Shown here in pieces: positions 25,870 through 36,007 of a stretch of 64,000 nt of DNA. The notes under the pieces were generated by a model. The model made no database searches. It was not told the origin of the DNA and saw nothing but the letters and a program-made list of their open reading frames with translations. The first letter of the stretch is position 1, and each line of letters opens with the position of its first letter. The stretch lies in the NCBI GenBank assembly GCA_021325025.1, contig JAJPHZ010000035.1:310001-374000 (forward strand), read 5' to 3'. This DNA is from Pseudomonadota bacterium. GTDB lineage: Bacteria > Desulfobacterota > Binatia > Binatales > Binataceae. The translations under genes were made by a program, and so were the position numbers.

Positions 25870-26328
25870 ATGGAGTTGCGTGATATCAAGGCGCTGATCG
25901 CGCTGATGCGCGAAAACGGTTTGCTCGAGCTGGAGGTCGAGGACAAAAAGGGTAAGATTCGCCTGGTCAGAACGGCCGATGCCTCCGTAGCGCCCGCGCC
26001 ACGCCCGGCGCTGCCGGCCCGGCCCGCGCCGGCGCGAACCCCGGCAACGGAGGCCGAGGGCGCTGCATTGGAACTGGCCGCCAATCAGACCCTGTTGAGA
26101 AGCCCGATGGTGGGCACGTTCTACCGCTCGCCCTCTCCTGATGCGCCCGCATTCGTGCAGGAGGGCGACATGGTCCAGAAAGGGCAGCCATTGTGCATCG
26201 TCGAAGCGATGAAGATGATGAACGAGATCGAGTCGGAGGTAGCCGGGCGCGTGGTTAAGATACTGGTTGAAAACGGCCAGCCGGTCGAATACGACCAGCC
26301 GCTCATGGTGATAGAGACTGCATTGTAG
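25870..26328 (+). CDS. accB: Acetyl-CoA carboxylase biotin carboxyl carrier protein
   Basis: A 152-residue carrier that holds biotin on Lys115 in EAMKMMNE. The N-terminal [29 protein letters not shown] region is followed by an Ala-Pro-rich hinge (about 40-62) and the biotinyl domain (about 77-152). ATG at 25870 gives the standard AccB N-terminus; the open frame extends 12 codons upstream to a non-conserved stretch. It serves AccC, encoded next, in malonyl-CoA synthesis for fatty acids. Confidence 0.95.
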   Translation: MELRDIKALIALMRENGLLELEVEDKKGKIRLVRTADASVAPAPRPALPARPAPARTPATEAEGAALELAANQTLLRSPMVGTFYRSPSPDAPAFVQEGDMVQKGQPLCIVEAMKMMNEIESEVAGRVVKILVENGQPVEYDQPLMVIETAL

Positions 26329-26409
26329 GCAATTTTTCGCACACCGTGCCGTCGGCCGGATGCCCGGTTGCGATGCTTCCAAGGGGGCGCATCGATTAAG
26401 GCCGGCGGC

Positions 26410-26415
26410 TATAAT
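26410..26415 (+). promoter_or_regulatory. TATAAT hexamer upstream of accC (weak candidate promoter)
   Basis: An exact TATAAT ends 21 bp before the accC GTG, but no -35 match lies at 16-18 bp and there is no TGn. It could be chance; accC is also expected to be read from accB. Confidence 0.2.
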
Positions 26416-26436
26416 GTCTCGAACCTGAGTACCAAA

Positions 26437-27831
26437 GTGTTCAAAAAACTTCTCGTCGCTAATCGTGGGACAATCGCGGTGCGGATCATCCGGGCCTGCC
26501 GCGAGCTGGGAATCCCAACCGTCGCCGTCTACTCGACTGCCGACAAGGCTGCGATGCACGTCCGGATGGCGGACGAGTCGGTGTGCATCGGGCCGCCGGC
26601 GGCCCAGGACAGCTACCTCAACATCCCCGCCGTGGTCAGCGCGGCGATCGCCTACGGTGCCGACGCGGTGCATCCGGGCTACGGCTTCCTGTCCGAAAAC
26701 GGCGATTTTGCTGAAGCCTGCCATCGCTCGGGGCTGCATTTCGTGGGGCCACGCGCCCGTCACATCCGCTTGATGGGCGACAAGCCGCGCGCGCTGCGCA
26801 TCATGAAGCGGGCCGGGGTCCCGGTGCTGCCGGGCAGTGAGGGCAACGGCGTCACCGAGCTGCGCGAAGCGCAGGCTCAGGCTAAAGCGCTGGGCTATCC
26901 GGTGCTGATCAAGGCGGCGGCGGGCGGCGGCGGCAAGGGGATGCGTATCGTGCGCAGCGCCGAGGAGCTGACCCGGATGTTTCCGCTGGCGCGCGCCGAA
27001 AGCGAGGCCGCCTTCGGTTCGCGCAAGATGTACCTGGAGAAGTTCCTCGAACGCGCTCGCCACGTCGAGTTCCAAATCCTCGCCGACAACCGCCGCAACG
27101 TCATCCATCTGGGCGAACGCGACTGTTCCATCCAGCGCCGCCATCAAAAGGTACTCGAGGAAGCGCCGTGCCCGGTGCTGACGCCGCGCCTGCGCGAGAA
27201 GATGGGCAAGGCGGCGGTGCGCGCTGCCGAGGTGGTCGGTTATTCCAACGTCGGCACGGTCGAGTTCCTGCTCACCCCCGAGGGCGAGTTTTATTTCATC
27301 GAGATGAACACCCGCATCCAGGTCGAGCATGGCGTCACCGAGATGGTGACCGGGGTGGACCTGGTCAAGGAAAGCCTGCTGCTGGCGATGGGAGAGCCGT
27401 TGCGCATCCGCCAGCGCCAGGTGCGGCTGAGCGGCTCAGCCATCGAATGCCGCATCTACGCCGAGGATCCGGACCTCCATCTGCCCTCGCCCGGGGTGGT
27501 CTCCAACCATCATTCGCCGGGCGGTTTGGGGGTACGTGTCGAGACCGCGTTGTACGACGGCTACCGGGTTCCGGTCCATTACGATCCGCTGGTCGCCAAG
27601 CTGATCGTGCACGCCGAGCATCGCGAACTGGCCATTGCGCGCTGCAAGGCGGCGCTGCGCGAATATTTGATCGACGGCATCAAGACCAACATCCCGCTGC
27701 ATCTGAAAATCCTCGAGGACCCCGACTTCCGCTCCGGTCACGTCGCGACCGACTTTCTGGCCCGCTATGAGTCGCGTGCGGAGCCGGCCGCGGAGCGCGC
27801 GCCGCGCCGCCAGCACGCGCGGGCGTCGTAA
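26437..27831 (+). CDS. accC: Acetyl-CoA carboxylase, biotin carboxylase subunit
   Basis: A 464-residue ATP-grasp enzyme that carboxylates biotin on AccB. It starts MFKKLLVANRGTIAVRIIRA, the family N-terminus; the start codon is GTG at 26437. Further signatures are HPGYGFLSEN, AAAGGGGKGM (ATP loop), the Cys-bearing ERDCSIQRRHQK, EFYFIEMNTRIQVEHGVTE and DPLVAKLI. Length is normal with a charged extra C-terminus (about 15 residues). It follows accB after 108 bp. The open frame extends upstream to 26368 but without conservation. Confidence 0.96.
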   Translation: MFKKLLVANRGTIAVRIIRACRELGIPTVAVYSTADKAAMHVRMADESVCIGPPAAQDSYLNIPAVVSAAIAYGADAVHPGYGFLSENGDFAEACHRSGLHFVGPRARHIRLMGDKPRALRIMKRAGVPVLPGSEGNGVTELREAQAQAKALGYPVLIKAAAGGGGKGMRIVRSAEELTRMFPLARAESEAAFGSRKMYLEKFLERARHVEFQILADNRRNVIHLGERDCSIQRRHQKVLEEAPCPVLTPRLREKMGKAAVRAAEVVGYSNVGTVEFLLTPEGEFYFIEMNTRIQVEHGVTEMVTGVDLVKESLLLAMGEPLRIRQRQVRLSGSAIECRIYAEDPDLHLPSPGVVSNHHSPGGLGVRVETALYDGYRVPVHYDPLVAKLIVHAEHRELAIARCKAALREYLIDGIKTNIPLHLKILEDPDFRSGHVATDFLARYESRAEPAAERAPRRQHARAS

Positions 27832-27864
27832 CCCACGGATTGCGCATCGATTGTTTGAGTTCCC

Positions 27865-28878
27865 ATGAAATCCGCCCTCGCGAAAATCACCGGCTCTATC
27901 CTTGCCCTGGTTGTGACGCTGCCGGCAGCTGCGTTGGCACAAACAGCAGCTTCACCCGCGGCTACCGCCGGTCCGCAGCCCCATATCGCGGCGCCGGCGC
28001 CCAGCTATGATTTCGGCACGGTGCTCGAAGGCACGCCGGTCAAGCACGAGTTCACGATCAGGAACACCGGCCAGGCCGATTTGATAATCGGCCACGTCCA
28101 GACCTCGTGCGGATGCACCGTGGCGCAATCGGACAAAAAGCGGCTGGCTCCGGGCGAGGAGACGCAATTGCCGGTGACCTTTGACACGCGCCACGAACGC
28201 GGCCACGCCAGCCGCCGCATCGACGTTTACACCAACGACCCGCAGACGCCGGATTTGGCGCTGGAGATTCAAGGCGTCGTGCGGCGCGAATCGGAAGCGA
28301 CGCCTGATGAGGTGGTCTTCGACGCAGTGCGCAAAGAGACCGAGCAAAGCCGTGAAGTGGCGATTACTTACAACGGCAAGGACAGGAATTTCAAAATCAC
28401 CAAGGTCTCCAACTCCAATCCCAACATCGCCGTGACCCAGGAGCCGGGGCTGAAGCTGAGGGTGGCGCTGCGCAAGACGATGCCGCCGGGACCCTTTCAG
28501 GACACCATCGAGGTCGCCACCACCGGCCGCCCGGTGGAAATCCCGGTCTATGGGCGAATCGTCGGCGACCTGGTCACCGAACCGGCGCAGGTATCCTTTG
28601 GGATCCTGCCCCACGGCCAGGGTGCGATGCGCATCGTCCGGCTGACCAACAACGGTCCGCGCCCGGTGGCGATCAAGGAAGTATCGACGACCAGTCCGGG
28701 AGTGGTTGCCAAAGTGGAGCCGGTCGCTGCCGGCAAGGAATACAAAATCACTTTGCAACTGCGTAAAGGTTATCCCGACGGCCAATTACACGGCCAACTG
28801 GTAATCACCACCGACGACCCCGAACAAACCAGCCTGACGGTGCCATTTTACGGTATCGTCGGGTCGTTCAAGGGATAG
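27865..28878 (+). CDS. DUF1573 domain periplasmic protein
   Basis: A 337-residue exported protein. A signal peptide (about 1-25, ALA-Q) is followed by a classic DUF1573 repeat: YDFGTVLEGTPVKHEFTIRNTG, then SCGCTV. Two further Ig-like beta domains follow (about 135-235 and 240-335), the last with a similar FGILPHGQG...RIVRLTNNG pattern. The family is of unknown function, often found near thiol-redox or surface proteins; the Cys pair of SCGC is conserved. It is alone between accC and a YiiX-like gene. Confidence 0.85.
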   Translation: MKSALAKITGSILALVVTLPAAALAQTAASPAATAGPQPHIAAPAPSYDFGTVLEGTPVKHEFTIRNTGQADLIIGHVQTSCGCTVAQSDKKRLAPGEETQLPVTFDTRHERGHASRRIDVYTNDPQTPDLALEIQGVVRRESEATPDEVVFDAVRKETEQSREVAITYNGKDRNFKITKVSNSNPNIAVTQEPGLKLRVALRKTMPPGPFQDTIEVATTGRPVEIPVYGRIVGDLVTEPAQVSFGILPHGQGAMRIVRLTNNGPRPVAIKEVSTTSPGVVAKVEPVAAGKEYKITLQLRKGYPDGQLHGQLVITTDDPEQTSLTVPFYGIVGSFKG

Positions 28879-28982
28879 TCACACCAGCTTCTCGCGCAAT
28901 TTTCGAGGTCTTTTGGGCGCCGCGAGCCTCGGATTCGGTTTACGGCAGCCAAAAATCACATCTACCATCTGTCTTCGAGGGC

Positions 28983-28999
28983 TTGGCATGATCTAAGCT
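28983..28999 (+). promoter_or_regulatory. Candidate sigma-54 -24/-12 promoter of the YiiX-like gene
   Basis: TTGGCATG-atcta-AGCT has the invariant GG and GC separated by 10 bp, with a near-consensus -24 box (TTGGCAYG) and a poorer -12 box. It ends 32 bp before the ATG at 29032. A TATAAT at 28999-29004 overlaps its end and may be an alternative sigma-70 -10. Confidence 0.35.
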
Positions 29000-29031
29000 A
29001 TAATTGAGCCGTGTGAGAGCGGCAGGTTGTT

Positions 29032-29931
29032 ATGGCAGTGCGTTTGAACTGGCTCGACAGCATCAGGCGCGGGGTGGTCCGGCTGGCGGTCAGGCTGCTG
29101 ACCAAACCGCTGGCACAGGACACCCCCAGGGTTCCCAACGACATGGTCCGCCTCAAGCGCTACATCCGCAAGGGCGATGTGGTGCTGGTGGAGGGCAACG
29201 AGCGGATCAGCGAATGCATCAAGTACCTGACGCAAAGCTCGTGGTCGCACTCGGCGATTTACGTGGGCGACGAGGCGCTGCGCCGCGATCCGGTTACGCG
29301 TCAACGCCTGCTCGATGAGTTCGGCGAAGAAGCCCACCACATGCTGGTCGAGGCGCTCGTCAATGAGGGCGTGGTGCTGACGCCGCTGCAAAAATACCGC
29401 GACTTCAACATCCGGGTCTGCCGTCCCTTCAACCTGTCGCGCGCCGACTGCGCGGCGGTGATCGACGAGGTGCTGAACAACGTCGGCTACACCTACGATC
29501 TGAAGAACATCTTCGACCTGGGACGCTATTTCCTGCCCGTCCACCTGATTCCGCGCCGATTTCGCCGCACGGCGCTGGAGTTCGGCAGCGGCGAGCCCAC
29601 CCATGTGATCTGCTCCAGCATGATCGCCAGGGCCTTTCGCAAGGTGAAGTTTCCGATCGTCCCGCAGTTTGAGGAGCCGCCGCTATCCGATGAGGACCGC
29701 AAGGGCATTGTCCGGCTGATCCGGCGCCCCGATGCGCGCCGCTTCGGCGTGCTGCGCCCAGTGCCGACCGCCTTTATTACGCCGCGCGATTTCGACCTGT
29801 CGCCCTACTTCGAGATCATCAAGTTCAACCTGATCGAGGACATCAAGTTCGACTACCGCAAGATCCTGTGGGCCGAAGAGGAGCCCACAGAGGGCGACGA
29901 CAAGCTGGAAAAGCGCGCGGCGCCACGCTAA
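29032..29931 (+). CDS. YiiX/YebB-like NlpC/P60-family cysteine hydrolase
   Basis: A 299-residue protein with a circularly permuted papain-like fold. The catalytic His is in WSHSAIYVG and the Cys lies later in ICSSMIARAF, the permuted order of the YiiX group. RKGDVVLVEG upstream is also typical of this family. The N-terminus (RRGVVRLAVRLL) is amphipathic, with no clear signal peptide. Family members act on amide bonds in lipids or peptides. It has a possible sigma-54 promoter 49 bp upstream. Substrate unknown. Confidence 0.82.
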   Translation: MAVRLNWLDSIRRGVVRLAVRLLTKPLAQDTPRVPNDMVRLKRYIRKGDVVLVEGNERISECIKYLTQSSWSHSAIYVGDEALRRDPVTRQRLLDEFGEEAHHMLVEALVNEGVVLTPLQKYRDFNIRVCRPFNLSRADCAAVIDEVLNNVGYTYDLKNIFDLGRYFLPVHLIPRRFRRTALEFGSGEPTHVICSSMIARAFRKVKFPIVPQFEEPPLSDEDRKGIVRLIRRPDARRFGVLRPVPTAFITPRDFDLSPYFEIIKFNLIEDIKFDYRKILWAEEEPTEGDDKLEKRAAPR

Positions 29932-29985
29932 GTTTAGCTGCGACAATACCAGGGGACGAACAGCCTCAGGAGCAGCTAAAGCGTC

Positions 29986-30261
29986 ATGAGCGACAGCGAC
30001 CGCAATGCCAATCGTGCGCTGCTGGAGAAGTCGATCGCCAAGATCCTCCAGCGCCATTGTAATTTCGGCTGGGCGCACTACTACATCCCCAGCGAGCGCT
30101 TTCCCAGCCTTATCCAGGAACTGGTCGACGTGGTCGGGCCCACCGGCCAGGTCGGGCACGAGGAACTGGTGCAGTTCTTCCTGCGCACCCAGCGGCTTTC
30201 CTCCGCCCAGGAGCGGGCCGAACGGATGGCCGAGGAGTTCGCGATTTACCGGCGGAGCTGA
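29986..30261 (+). CDS. Small hypothetical protein
   Basis: A 91-residue, probably soluble and helical protein that I do not recognise. Charged ends flank a HCNFGWAHYYIPSERFP segment rich in aromatic residues, and the C-terminal half is a helical RAERMAEEFAIYRR. It follows the YiiX-like gene by 54 bp in the same direction. Its codon pattern resembles its neighbours. No function is proposed. Confidence 0.6.
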   Translation: MSDSDRNANRALLEKSIAKILQRHCNFGWAHYYIPSERFPSLIQELVDVVGPTGQVGHEELVQFFLRTQRLSSAQERAERMAEEFAIYRRS

Positions 30262-30285
30262 ACCTCAGTCCGCGTTGCGCGCCCC

Positions 30286-30777
30286 TCAGCCATAAGCCAT
30301 CGAGGGCACTTCCCTGCCGGCGAAGATGTCGGGAGCGGGGGCGTTCGCATTGCGCGCCGCGGCCTGCGCGATCCGGAGGAAATCGTCTTTGGCGAAGCCG
30401 ACGCACTGGTCGATGATGGTGTGCGTCGAGTCGATCAGGAACAGCGTCGGCACGTTGGTCAGTCCGTAGGCCTGCGACACCGGGTAGGGTTCTGCGTCAA
30501 CGAGTATAGGGAAGTCGAGCCCGCTGACGCGGGCGAATTTGAGGCTCTCATTCTTCCCGTCCTGGCTGACGCCCCAAATCTTTGCCCGCTCCGAGCGCAG
30601 CGCCCGGGCCAGGTTGCCGATAAATGGCATCGCCATTCGGCAGGTCGGGCATTCGCTGTGATAGAACACCAGCAGCAGCAGGTCGCCCTGGCGCAGTTGG
30701 TCCAGCGCACGGGCCTGACCGTCCAAATCCTCCAGCTGAAACCCCGGCGCCACCGTACCGATTTCCAGTGCAGGCAT
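30286..30777 (-). CDS. Redoxin/TlpA-like thiol-disulfide protein
   Basis: A 163-residue thioredoxin-fold protein. It begins MPALEIGTVAPGFQLEDLDG and has the peroxiredoxin/TlpA pattern GDLLLLVFYHSECPTCR with active-site CPTC, then a conserved YGLTNVPTLFLID with the cis-Pro. No signal peptide is visible with ATG 30777, so it is probably cytoplasmic and the partner is unknown. The first 12 residues of the longer frame are not conserved. It is divergent from the nitroreductase gene. Confidence 0.88.
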   Translation of the reverse strand: MPALEIGTVAPGFQLEDLDGQARALDQLRQGDLLLLVFYHSECPTCRMAMPFIGNLARALRSERAKIWGVSQDGKNESLKFARVSGLDFPILVDAEPYPVSQAYGLTNVPTLFLIDSTHTIIDQCVGFAKDDFLRIAQAAARNANAPAPDIFAGREVPSMAYG

Positions 30778-30860
30778 ATTCCTTTTGTACCAACCTTCGC
30801 CCGCGCCCTTCAAGCCACAGTGCGTTGCGCCGGGGTGCGGCGATGGTTCACGATGGAATC

Positions 30861-31373
30861 ATGGACGCTCTGGAAGCGATTGTGACCAGGAAAGTGGTGC
30901 GGCAGTTTGCGCGCCGGCCGGTGGAGCTGGACCGGCTCCGGCGCATCGTCGATGCCGGGCGCCATGCGATGAGCGCGCGCAACCTGCAGCCGTGGCGATT
31001 CGTCGTGGTGCGCGACCCCGACACCCTGCGCCAACTGGGTGCCCTGTGCTCCACTGGGCGGTTCATTGCCGATGCGCCGGCTGCGGTCGCGGTGCTCAAG
31101 GATGCCGCCAATCAGCGCTGGGCCGATACCGATTGTGCGCAGGCGGTTGCCAACATGGCCAACGCCGCCTGGGCGATGGGCCTGGGAACGTGCTGGGTGG
31201 GCAACTTCGACGCGGCGGCGATCGCGCAGCGCCTCGCCGTACCCGACGGATGGGCGGTCTTTACCGTCCTGCCGTTCGGTTATCCGGACCCGGCTAATCC
31301 GCCCCAGGCCAAGCAGCTCAAGCCGCAGCGCGAGACGATTTATTTCGAGCGATTTGGCAATCCGCGCCCGTGA
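30861..31373 (+). CDS. Nitroreductase family protein (small, FMN-dependent)
   Basis: A 170-residue flavoenzyme-like protein. The N-terminus MDALEAIVTRKVVRQFARRP, then SARNLQPWRFVVVRD, AVANMANAAWAMGLGTCWVG and VLPFGYPDP are the standard nitroreductase motifs in order. ATG 30861 gives the family-typical N-terminus; an in-frame ATG at 30843 would add six residues. It is small for the family (about 180-220). Substrate unknown. Confidence 0.87.
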   Translation: MDALEAIVTRKVVRQFARRPVELDRLRRIVDAGRHAMSARNLQPWRFVVVRDPDTLRQLGALCSTGRFIADAPAAVAVLKDAANQRWADTDCAQAVANMANAAWAMGLGTCWVGNFDAAAIAQRLAVPDGWAVFTVLPFGYPDPANPPQAKQLKPQRETIYFERFGNPRP

Positions 31374-31504
31374 CGGCGAAGACAGCGGCACCATGGACGG
31401 TTTGTGAACCGTCCGGATTGTTGGGGTAGCGCGAATTAGCGGTAGCGGGCGGCTTTGCGCCGCGCCGCCGTCGTCTTATAACATCCCACAGGAGTGTTGC
31501 GCCG

Positions 31505-31945
31505 ATGGCTATAAAACAAACCGAACCGCCCCAGGCGTACGAAATTCTCAAGGCCAATCCCGACGCGGTCTACCTTGACGTCAGGACCGAAGCCGAATTC
31601 GCGCAGGGCCATCCGGCCGGCGCCATCAACATCCCGGTTGTCTTCATCAGGGGACCGGGCCAGATGGAGCCCAACCACGATTTTCTGCGCGTGGCCGAAA
31701 GCACCCTGCCCAGGAACAAAAAGCTGGTCGTGGGTTGCATGGCGGGCGGACGCTCGCAGCGCGCCTGCGAAATCCTGGAGGAGGCCGGCTTTACCGACCT
31801 GACCAACGTGCGCGGTGGCTTCGGCGGCGCGCGCGATCAGAGCGGACGGGTGGTGGTGCCCGGATGGCGCGAGGCGGGGTTGCCGGTCTCCGACGAGGTC
31901 GGCGAGAATTCCTACCAGAGCCTGCGCCGCAAGGCTGGCCTGTAA
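31505..31945 (+). CDS. Rhodanese-like domain protein
   Basis: A 146-residue single rhodanese domain. LDVRTEAEFAQGHPAGAINIP is the N-terminal signature and CMAGGRS is the active-site loop with the persulfide-forming Cys. The loop has six residues, as in sulfurtransferases rather than Cdc25-like phosphatases. A GGAG site precedes the ATG. It lies 37 bp before the cobalamin adenosyltransferase gene and may be co-transcribed. Sulfur acceptor unknown. Confidence 0.9.
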   Translation: MAIKQTEPPQAYEILKANPDAVYLDVRTEAEFAQGHPAGAINIPVVFIRGPGQMEPNHDFLRVAESTLPRNKKLVVGCMAGGRSQRACEILEEAGFTDLTNVRGGFGGARDQSGRVVVPGWREAGLPVSDEVGENSYQSLRRKAGL

Positions 31946-31982
31946 GCGCCCAGCCGCGGGTGGCGCCGCGAGGAGCTTTCCG

Positions 31983-32612
31983 ATGGCGATACGGCTGACG
32001 AAGATTTATACCCGTGGCGGCGACAAGGGGATGACGTCGCTGGTGGGGGGTGCTCGGGTGCCTAAGGAAAGCGGGCGCCTGGAGGCCTACGGCACCGTCG
32101 ACGAACTCAATTCGGTGATTGGAATCGTGCGCACCTTCGTTGCGGATTACCGCGATGGGCTGGGCGAGGATTACGGCTGGTACTCGGAGATGCTGCGGCG
32201 GATTCAGAACGAATTGTTCGATGTCGGCAGCGAGTTGGCCACCCCGCCCGACGTCGAATACCCCGGGATGCATCGGATGGGCGCAGGCGAGGTCGAACAG
32301 CTCGAACGCGAAATCGACCGCATGAACGAAGAGCTGGAGGACCTGAAATCTTTCACGCTGCCCGGCGGGGGCAAACTCAACGCCTTCCTGCATCTGGCGC
32401 GCACCGTCTGCCGGCGCGCCGAGCGGGTGTGCTGGGCGGTCAAACGCGAAGAGCAAATCAACGATAACGTGATTATCTATATAAACAGGCTCAGTGACCA
32501 CCTGTTCGTGCAGTCCCGCTGGGTGTCCAAGCGACTGGGCGAGGCGGAGTTTCTATGGGACCGCGGCCTGCGCATCGATTCGCGCCCGCGCCGCCGCAAG
32601 GATTCCAAATAA
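31983..32612 (+). CDS. PduO-type cob(I)alamin adenosyltransferase
   Basis: A 209-residue trimeric-type ATP:cob(I)alamin adenosyltransferase making adenosyl-B12. Signatures are KIYTRGGDKGMTSL (ATP loop), AYGTVDELNSVIG, FTLPGG and ARTVCRRAER with the catalytic Arg region. Length is typical. The start at ATG 31983 gives the conserved MAIRLTKIYTR; the upstream open frame is shadow. No B12-dependent mutase lies in the window, so the user enzyme is elsewhere. It is followed 17 bp later by the MBL hydrolase. Confidence 0.93.
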   Translation: MAIRLTKIYTRGGDKGMTSLVGGARVPKESGRLEAYGTVDELNSVIGIVRTFVADYRDGLGEDYGWYSEMLRRIQNELFDVGSELATPPDVEYPGMHRMGAGEVEQLEREIDRMNEELEDLKSFTLPGGGKLNAFLHLARTVCRRAERVCWAVKREEQINDNVIIYINRLSDHLFVQSRWVSKRLGEAEFLWDRGLRIDSRPRRRKDSK

Positions 32613-32629
32613 CGCTTGACGGAGTTCAG

Positions 32630-35421
<2,792 letters not shown>

Positions 35422-35538
35422 CAGCGAGCCGGGTCCATGATGACGTGTCTGAACTGGCTGCCTTTCCTAGTCTGCTCTCGCCGTGGGAGAGATAAGAGAG
35501 AGGACGCCGGTGCGTAGATTTTTCGCAGCGCGCTGAGC

Positions 35539-35826
35539 TTGACCACGGTGGCCGATAAAGCGCAAGTTCGGATTGTGGTGCGGGGCCGGGTTCAGGGCGT
35601 GTTCTTCCGCGCCGCTACGGCGCAGGAGGCGCGCAGCCTGGGGCTGACCGGATGGGTGCGCAATCGGCCCGACGGCGCAGTCGAGATTCGGGCCGAGGGC
35701 GCGCGGCGCAATCTTGAGATGTTGGCCGCATGGGCCCATCAGGGGCCGCCGGCGGCGCGGGTCACTGATGTCGAGGTGGAGTGGTCGGAGTATGCGGGCA
35801 ACTGGCGGGATTTTGCAGTGCGATAG
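35539..35826 (+). CDS. acyP: Acylphosphatase
   Basis: A 95-residue enzyme that hydrolyses acyl phosphates. The conserved VRGRVQGVFFRAATAQEA contains the substrate-binding Arg, and GWVRNRPDGAVEI carries the catalytic Asn. Length is typical (about 90-95). The start is TTG at 35539; the next in-frame candidate is a GTG three codons later. It lies 117 bp after ligA and about 180 bp before korA. Confidence 0.92.
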   Translation: MTTVADKAQVRIVVRGRVQGVFFRAATAQEARSLGLTGWVRNRPDGAVEIRAEGARRNLEMLAAWAHQGPPAARVTDVEVEWSEYAGNWRDFAVR

Positions 35827-35855
35827 CGGCCGGCACGGGCGGCGCGCGGACCTAT

Positions 35856-35883
35856 TTGATCGTCGCGTGCCATTAGTTATATT
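35856..35883 (+). promoter_or_regulatory. Candidate sigma-70 promoter for korAB
   Basis: TTGATC (-35) and TATATT (-10) are spaced by 16 bp in the 180-bp gap before korA. Downstream comes an 18-bp inverted repeat (35922-35939) and a GAGGAG ribosome site 12 bp before the ATG. Confidence 0.5.
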
Positions 35884-35921
35884 TCTATTACGTGACTCGC
35901 GTTATTCGCTGCGCTTGTGTT

Positions 35922-35939
35922 GAAGCTCCCCGGAGCTTC
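35922..35939. other. Inverted repeat in the korA leader
   Basis: GAAGCTCC and GGAGCTTC flank CC, making a perfect dyad that can fold as a 7-bp stem with a 4-nt loop. It lies between the candidate promoter and the korA start. It has no U-run, so it is more likely an operator or mRNA structure than a terminator. Confidence 0.4.
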
Positions 35940-36007
35940 CCATGGAATTCCTTCAGTCAACTGTCAATCGCATTTAGGCGTCCTGTCTAAGAGGAGAGCA
36001 AAACCAA

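Noticed and set aside
28879..28920. CTCG/CGAG hairpin after the DUF1573 gene
   Set aside because: The 4-bp stem is too short for a convincing terminator.
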